From contig NZ_JAGIOH010000001.1 in assembly GCF_017876625.1 (NCBI RefSeq), forward strand, positions 6,655,501-6,719,500: 64,000 nt of DNA. The letters are read 5' to 3'. Source of the DNA: Streptomyces syringium (GTDB lineage: Bacteria; Actinomycetota; Actinomycetes; Streptomycetales; Streptomycetaceae). The notes beneath the pieces were generated by a model. That model did not search any database. It was not told where the DNA came from and was given only the letters and a program-made list of their open reading frames with translations. Shown piece by piece: positions 59,644 to 64,000 of the stretch. Positions within the stretch are counted from its first letter, which is position 1. Each line of letters begins with the position of its first letter. A program made the position numbers and the translations under genes.

Positions 59644-60656
59644 TCTGACGAGGATGGCGGGGGCACCGGGGGAGCCCCGACCGCTTCCTGCGGCCCGGTG
59701 GGCGTTCGACGGGCCTCAGGACCCTGGAACGCCCGGCGATAGGCGTGCGGGCTGGTGCCGATGAGCCGCTTGAACCGGTCACGGAACGCGGTGGGGGAGC
59801 CGAACCCCACCTGAGCGGCGATGCGGTCGACCGAGTGCGCGGTGGTCTCCAACAGATACTGCGCCCGGCGGATCCGGGCCCGGTGCAGCCACTGCAGTGG
59901 CGTGGTGCCGGTCTGCTCGCGGAAACGCCGGTTCAGGGTGCGGGTGCTCAGCCGGGCCCGCGCGGCGATGCCGTCGAGCGTGAGCTCGCGTCCGGCGTTC
60001 TCCTCCATCCAGCGCAGCAGCGGTTCGAGCGTCGCCCCGTCGGGGGCCGGTGGTTCGTGCACGATGAACTGTGCCTGACCGCCGTCGCGTTCCAACGGCA
60101 TCACCGAGAGACGAGCGGCGTCGGCGGCGACGGCCGAGCCGTGATCGCGCCGGACGAGGTGCAGACACAGATCGAGCCCCGCCGCCGCACCGGCCGAGGT
60201 GAGCAACTGGCCGTTGTCGACGTAGAGCACGTCCGGGTCGACGCGGACCTCGGGGTACCGTCGCGCCAGCTCCGTGGTGCCGAGCCAATGGGTGGTGGCA
60301 CGGAGCCCGTCCAGAAGCCCCGTGGCGGCGAGGATGAACGCGCCCACGCAGATCGACGCGATCCGGGTGCCCTGGCCGGCCGCCGACCGCAGGGCGTCCA
60401 GGATCTCGTCCGGAACGGGCGCGAGGGGATCGGCGACCCCGGGCACGATGATGGTGTCCGCCTGAGCCAGTGCCTCCAGACCCCAGGGTGCCCGCAGGGT
60501 GAACGCGCCCGCGTCGACGTCCCCGCCGGCCGAGCAGACCCGCACCTGATAGGCGGCCCGGCCGCCGGGCAGACGAGCACGGGAGAAGACCTCGACCGGC
60601 GTCGCCAGGTCGAAGCCCACCACCCCGTCCAGGGCGAGAACGGCGACGGTGTGCAT
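59616..60656 (-). CDS. GlxA family AraC-type transcriptional regulator
   Basis: This 346-residue regulator couples an N-terminal DJ-1/PfpI (class I glutamine amidotransferase-like) domain (VAVLALDGVVGFDLATPVEV; elbow Cys in RIASICVGAFILAATGLLDG) to a C-terminal AraC DNA-binding domain. The latter has LTLDGIAARARLSTRTLNRR as the first HTH and SVDRIAAQVGFGSPTAFRDR as the second. This architecture is that of the GlxA subfamily, regulators abundant in Streptomyces that control development and catabolism. The target genes are not evident. The ATG is at 60654-60656. A Pro/Ser-rich tail follows the AraC domain. Confidence 0.9.
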   Translation of the reverse strand: MHTVAVLALDGVVGFDLATPVEVFSRARLPGGRAAYQVRVCSAGGDVDAGAFTLRAPWGLEALAQADTIIVPGVADPLAPVPDEILDALRSAAGQGTRIASICVGAFILAATGLLDGLRATTHWLGTTELARRYPEVRVDPDVLYVDNGQLLTSAGAAAGLDLCLHLVRRDHGSAVAADAARLSVMPLERDGGQAQFIVHEPPAPDGATLEPLLRWMEENAGRELTLDGIAARARLSTRTLNRRFREQTGTTPLQWLHRARIRRAQYLLETTAHSVDRIAAQVGFGSPTAFRDRFKRLIGTSPHAYRRAFQGPEARRTPTGPQEAVGAPPVPPPSSSDQGRTPLTS

Positions 60657-60922
60657 GGCGAGATCGTAGCCCGATGCCTGAATACCGCCAACGGCTCATG
60701 GCGGGGGCGAGCGGCCAGGACAGTGGTTGGGGAACGTACTGGACGGTGGGACAGGAAACCGCTGCGGGGGCTCGTGCCCGCTGGCGAGAATCCGTTGACC
60801 TATGGCAATACCGCCACTTCTGCGCTCGCCGGATTCCGCCTACCGTCGGAGCCGCGCACGGCTTGATCTCCGTGACCGCCAGCCCCGCAGCCAGACTCAC
60901 CGGCCGAAAGACGCCTCCTTCC

Positions 60923-61393
60923 ATGACGAAGCTTCTCCTGAGCATTCACGTCCTCGCCGCGATCATCGCCATCGGCCCCGTGACGGTGGCGGCCAGTATG
61001 TTCCCCGCCGTCACTCGCCGGGCGTCGGCCGTGTCCGCCTCTACCGGTGACCGAGGTGCGGCATCGGTCCCGCAGGCGCTGCACCGGATCTGTCGTGTCT
61101 ATGCCGTCGTGGGCGTCGTCGTGCCTGTCTTCGGCTTCGCGACGGCCAACAGTCTGCACGTCCTCGGTGATCCCTGGCTGATCGTCTCGATCGTCCTCAC
61201 GCTGATCGCGGCCGTGGTCCTGGCGGCGCTCGTCCTCCCGGGCCAGTCCGCGGCCCTCGCCGCGCTCGGCCAAGGCTCCGGCACCTCCTCCGCCGCACGT
61301 CGCCTGGCCATGTACACCGGAGTGTTCAACCTGCTCTGGGCCGTGGTCACCGTACTCATGATCGTCCGCCCTGGCTCGACGACGGGAGCCTGA
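60923..61393 (+). CDS. DUF2269-like integral membrane protein
   Basis: This 156-residue membrane protein has four hydrophobic helices: LLLSIHVLAAIIAIGPVTVA, a second around VYAVVGVVVPVFGFATANSL, LIVSIVLTLIAAVVLAALVL and VFNLLWAVVTVLMIV. This pattern matches the DUF2269 family, whose function is unknown. The first helix carries a His (IHV) often conserved in the family. The ATG at 60923 is taken because the protein then begins directly with helix 1; the open frame extends upstream to 60674 but reads as non-coding-like sequence. The 266-bp gap before it (60657-60922) contains TTGACC near 60794 but no other recognisable site. Confidence 0.75.
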   Translation: MTKLLLSIHVLAAIIAIGPVTVAASMFPAVTRRASAVSASTGDRGAASVPQALHRICRVYAVVGVVVPVFGFATANSLHVLGDPWLIVSIVLTLIAAVVLAALVLPGQSAALAALGQGSGTSSAARRLAMYTGVFNLLWAVVTVLMIVRPGSTTGA

Positions 61394-61459
61394 AACAGGG
61401 GCGTGACGCGGAGCGTGACCGCGGCCCAGAGGGTGCCGGAGCCTCTTCCTTGAGCCCGC

Positions 61460-62869
61460 CTACGCGCGCCCGATCTCGACGTCCTCCAGGACACCGAGCG
61501 CGTCCGGCACCAGAATCGCCGCCGAGTAGTAAGCGCTCACCAAATACGAGGTGACCGCTTGGTCGTTGATGCCCATGAAGCGCACATTGAGGCTGGGCTG
61601 GTACTCGTCGGGGATGCCGGTCTGGTGCAGACCCACGACTCCCTGGTCTTCCTCACCGGTTCGCATCGCGAGGATCGAGCTGGTGCCGGTCTCGCTGATC
61701 GGGATCTTGTTGCACGGGAGGATCGGCACTCCCCGCCAGGCACGCACCGACGAGCCCAGGACCTCGAGGTTCTGCGGGTAGAGGCCACGGTGGCTGCACT
61801 CCCGGCCGAAGGCCGCGATGGTCCGTGGGTGAGCCAGCAGGTACTGGGTCTTGCGACGCCGTGACAGCAGTTCGTCGAGGTCGTCGGGGGTGGGAGGGCC
61901 GGTGCGGGTGTGGATGCGTTGTTTGAGGTCGGCGTTGTGGAGGAGGCCGAATTCGCGGTTGTTGACGAGCTCGTGTTCCTGGCGTTCGCGGAGTGCTTCG
62001 ATGGTGAGGCGGAGCTGCTGCTCGACCTGGTTCATCGGTTCGTTGTAGAGATCGGCGACGCGGGTGTGCACGCGCAACACCGTCTGCGCGACACTCAGTT
62101 CGTACTCGCGCGGGGACGGCTCGTAGTCGACGAAGGTGCCGGGAAGAGCCGGCTCGCCGACGTGCCCGGAGGACACCGCGATGTCGGCCTCACCGCGCTT
62201 GTTCTGCGGGGGTGTGGGCCGGGAGGCGAAGCCCGCGACATGGTCGCGCAGTGACTCGGAGCGGTCGGCCAGTTCCTGGAAGGCCTGGCGGGAGAGCGCG
62301 AGGACGGTGCAGCGCGTCACCGCCCGTACGGTGAAGTCCCATACCCCGTCGGGCTCCAGGGGGACGCGCTCGCCGAAATAGTCGCCGTCGGCCAGCACAC
62401 CGAGCACGGTGTCGTCCCCGTACTTGCCGACGCCCGTCTTGTTGAGCTTGCCGTGGGCGATCAGGAAGACCTGGTCGGCCGGCTGACCCGACTCGACCAG
62501 AGCGTCACCCGCCGCGTACTCCCGCTGGACGAACCCGTCCGCCAGCGCCTCCAGCACGGCATTGTCGTCGAATCCCCGGAGCAGCGGCAGCTCACCCAGC
62601 TCCGGCGGGATGACCCGGACCTCCGAGCCGGTGGTGAGGAACTCGACGCGGCCGTCCCCGATCTCATAGGTCAGCCGGCGGTTGACCCGGTAGGTACCCG
62701 CGGACACCTGCACCCAAGGCAGCACCCGTAGCAGCCACCGGGAGGAGATCCCCTGCATCTGCGGTACGGATTTGGTCGTCGTCGCGAGCTGGCGTGCCGC
62801 CGAGGTGTCGAGGCTCTGCTGTGACTCGCCCGCCCGCGCGGTCTGCCCTTGCTCCACTGACGTGGTCAT
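61460..62869 (-). CDS. Family 2B encapsulin shell protein with CNB domain
   Basis: This 469-residue protein is a family 2B encapsulin, an HK97-fold shell protein that self-assembles into a protein nanocompartment. It carries an inserted cyclic-nucleotide-binding domain (about residues 105-225: REYAAGDALVESGQPADQVF, then VLGVLADGDYFGERVPLEPD). The HK97-like part includes SVAQTVLRVHTRVADLYNEP, RIHTRTGPPTPDDLDELLSR and the C-terminal QPSLNVRFMGINDQAVTSYL and VSAYYSAAILVPDALG. It starts at ATG 62867-62869. It shares a 221-bp identical block with the neighbouring shell gene. In Streptomyces such pairs of shell genes lie beside terpenoid cargo enzymes, for example 2-methylisoborneol synthase, which may lie beyond the window. 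Confidence 0.9.
   Translation of the reverse strand: MTTSVEQGQTARAGESQQSLDTSAARQLATTTKSVPQMQGISSRWLLRVLPWVQVSAGTYRVNRRLTYEIGDGRVEFLTTGSEVRVIPPELGELPLLRGFDDNAVLEALADGFVQREYAAGDALVESGQPADQVFLIAHGKLNKTGVGKYGDDTVLGVLADGDYFGERVPLEPDGVWDFTVRAVTRCTVLALSRQAFQELADRSESLRDHVAGFASRPTPPQNKRGEADIAVSSGHVGEPALPGTFVDYEPSPREYELSVAQTVLRVHTRVADLYNEPMNQVEQQLRLTIEALRERQEHELVNNREFGLLHNADLKQRIHTRTGPPTPDDLDELLSRRRKTQYLLAHPRTIAAFGRECSHRGLYPQNLEVLGSSVRAWRGVPILPCNKIPISETGTSSILAMRTGEEDQGVVGLHQTGIPDEYQPSLNVRFMGINDQAVTSYLVSAYYSAAILVPDALGVLEDVEIGRA
61866..62086. repeat. 221-bp tract identical to second encapsulin gene
   Basis: These 221 bases are identical to 63388-63608 with no mismatch, offset by 1522 bp, within the coding sequence (roughly codons 262-335). 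On both sides identity falls at once to the usual paralog level. The pattern fits recent gene conversion between the two shell genes. Confidence 0.9.
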
Positions 62870-62943
62870 TACTGGTCTTCACCCATCTGTATGCGATAGC
62901 TGACGCGATACTGAAGCGACGTGGTGCGGATAGCGATGTGATG

Positions 62944-62976
62944 CGGTTATGGCAAGACATCGCCTTGCCATAACCG
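62944..62976. terminator. Perfect 13-bp-stem hairpin between shell genes
   Basis: CGGTTATGGCAAG and CTTGCCATAACCG pair perfectly over 13 bp around a 7-nt loop (ACATCGC). It lies 5 bp after the stop of the upstream shell gene (62982 on the minus strand) and 74 bp before the start of the downstream shell gene. It could partly terminate transcription or protect the upstream message and so set the ratio of two shell subunits. Confidence 0.8.
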
Positions 62977-62981
62977 GTCCG

Positions 62982-64000
62982 TCAGTGCCCGACTTCGACG
63001 TTCTCAAGAATTCCGAGAGCGTCGGGAACGAGAACGGCGGCGGAGTAGTAGGCGCTCACCAGATAGGACATGATCGCTTGCTCGTTGATGCCCATGAAAC
63101 GCACGGAAAGGCTGGGCTGGTACTCGTCCTGGATTCCCGTCCGGTGGAGACCGACGACCCCCTGTGATTCCTCACCGGTGCGCATCAGCAGAATCGAACT
63201 GACGCCGGTCTCGGTGACCGGGATCTTATTGCAGGGGAAAATCGGCACACCGCGCCAGGCGGGGACGGCATGGCCGTTCACATCGACGCTGTCCGGGTAC
63301 AGGCCCCGGCTGTTGAACTCGCGTGCGATCGCCGCGATGGCACGCGGGTGCGCCAGAAGGAAGCCGGGGTCCTTCCAGACGGTCGCGAGCAGTTCGTCGA
63401 GGTCGTCGGGGGTGGGAGGGCCGGTGCGGGTGTGGATGCGTTGTTTGAGGTCGGCGTTGTGGAGGAGGCCGAATTCGCGGTTGTTGACGAGCTCGTGTTC
63501 CTGGCGTTCGCGGAGTGCTTCGATGGTGAGGCGGAGCTGCTGCTCGACCTGGTTCATCGGTTCGTTGTAGAGATCGGCGACGCGGGTGTGCACGCGCAAC
63601 ACCGTCTGGGCGACGCTGAGGCCGAACTCGCGCGGGGCGAGCTCATAGTCGGCGAACACGCCGGGCAGGGCCGGCTCGCCGATATGTCCGGAGGCGATGT
63701 CGATGGCCGACTCGCCGTACTCGTTCTGCGGGCGCCCGGTCTCGGCGCGGAAGGCTTGGACGTGGTCGCGCAGCCCTTGCGAACGCTCGAGGACATCCTC
63801 GAATTCCTGGCGCGGCAGGGTCAGCACCGTGCAGGCCGTCACCGCCCGTACGGTGAAGTCCCAGTTGCCGGCCTCGGCCGCCGCGAGGGCCCGGTCGCCG
63901 AAGTATTCGCCGTCGGCCAGCACGCCGAGTACGGCGGGGTCGCCGTACTCCCCGGCGTGCACCTTGCTGACCTTGCCGTGGGCGATCAGGACGACCTGAT
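62982..64000 (-). CDS. Family 2B encapsulin shell protein, paralog (5' end outside)
   Basis: This is a second family 2B encapsulin shell gene, open to the right edge of the window, so its N-terminal part (about 120-130 residues) is missing. The frame reads upstream through QVVLIAHGKVSKV into MHAGEYGDPAVLGVLADGEY, matching the cyclic-nucleotide-binding domain of the other shell protein. FAGELEY-type and C-terminal HK97-like segments follow in the same order: ELGLSVAQTVLRVHTRVADL, QPSLSVRFMGINEQAIMSYL and LVPDALGILENVEVGH. It is transcribed toward the other shell gene and is likely its operon partner. Two shell paralogs may form a mixed or two-component shell. Confidence 0.88.
   Translation of the reverse strand, partial: QVVLIAHGKVSKVHAGEYGDPAVLGVLADGEYFGDRALAAAEAGNWDFTVRAVTACTVLTLPRQEFEDVLERSQGLRDHVQAFRAETGRPQNEYGESAIDIASGHIGEPALPGVFADYELAPREFGLSVAQTVLRVHTRVADLYNEPMNQVEQQLRLTIEALRERQEHELVNNREFGLLHNADLKQRIHTRTGPPTPDDLDELLATVWKDPGFLLAHPRAIAAIAREFNSRGLYPDSVDVNGHAVPAWRGVPIFPCNKIPVTETGVSSILLMRTGEESQGVVGLHRTGIQDEYQPSLSVRFMGINEQAIMSYLVSAYYSAAVLVPDALGILENVEVGH
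63388..63608. repeat. 221-bp tract identical to first encapsulin gene
   Basis: This is the partner of the block at 61866-62086, identical over all 221 bp and located at the equivalent codons of the second shell gene. Confidence 0.9.

Overview
The window is GC-rich actinobacterial DNA, almost certainly a Streptomyces chromosome. The evidence is extreme G/C at third codon positions, many GTG starts and 4-bp ATGA/GTGA gene overlaps, the SCO2521-SCO2525-type gene set, rare TTA codons, the Streptomyces intergenic element containing GTCCGGCGNTTGAGGAC, and a family 2B encapsulin locus. No rRNA, tRNA, CRISPR array or intact mobile element was seen. All family assignments come from reading motifs; no database search was run.

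Layout. 1-2.1 kb: end of a sensor histidine kinase operon with a GerMN-like lipoprotein. 2.1-4.4 kb: a copper P-type ATPase behind CsoR-like operators. 4.7-5.7 kb: a MerR regulator with a perfect palindrome upstream. 5.9-11 kb: a compact five-gene operon (P-loop kinase, GH3 amide synthetase, carboxyl-type methyltransferase, a protein resembling the arginyl-tRNA synthetase catalytic core, and an unrecognised protein). It looks like an undescribed small-molecule pathway, and a serine-recombinase remnant lies upstream. 11.2-17.8 kb: the conserved, functionally uncharacterised SCO2521-SCO2525-like cassette plus a membrane protein, with three TTA (bldA) codons in two genes. 18-19.3 kb: a GNAT and a MarR.

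19.4-30.6 kb is a steroid ring C/D (HIP) degradation locus of KstR2-regulon type: fadE32/fadE31-like, an enoyl-CoA hydratase, ipdF-kstR2-fadA6, echA20-ipdA-ipdB-ipdC and two SDRs. A KstR2-like operator sits in each divergent promoter region. 30.6-36.1 kb: an ABC permease, an unusual hydrolase-ABC ATPase fusion, a DUF1697 protein and a secreted esterase. 36.1-47 kb is an N-glycan foraging operon: Tat-secreted GH85 endoglycosidase, a sugar ABC importer without its own ATPase, GH38 alpha-mannosidase and a GH5_18-like beta-mannosidase. It faces a LacI regulator across two tandem operators.

47-50.5 kb: a quinone-oxidoreductase-like protein with a paired acyl-CoA dehydrogenase. 50.5-55.8 kb: a nikABCDE-type nickel/peptide ABC operon behind a Nur-box-like palindrome. 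55.9-59.2 kb: lysX. 59.4-61.4 kb: a small membrane protein, a GlxA/AraC regulator and a DUF2269-like protein. 61.5-64 kb: two tandem family 2B encapsulin shell genes with cyclic-nucleotide-binding domains, the second cut by the window edge. They share a 221-bp identical tract and are separated by a perfect 13-bp-stem hairpin.
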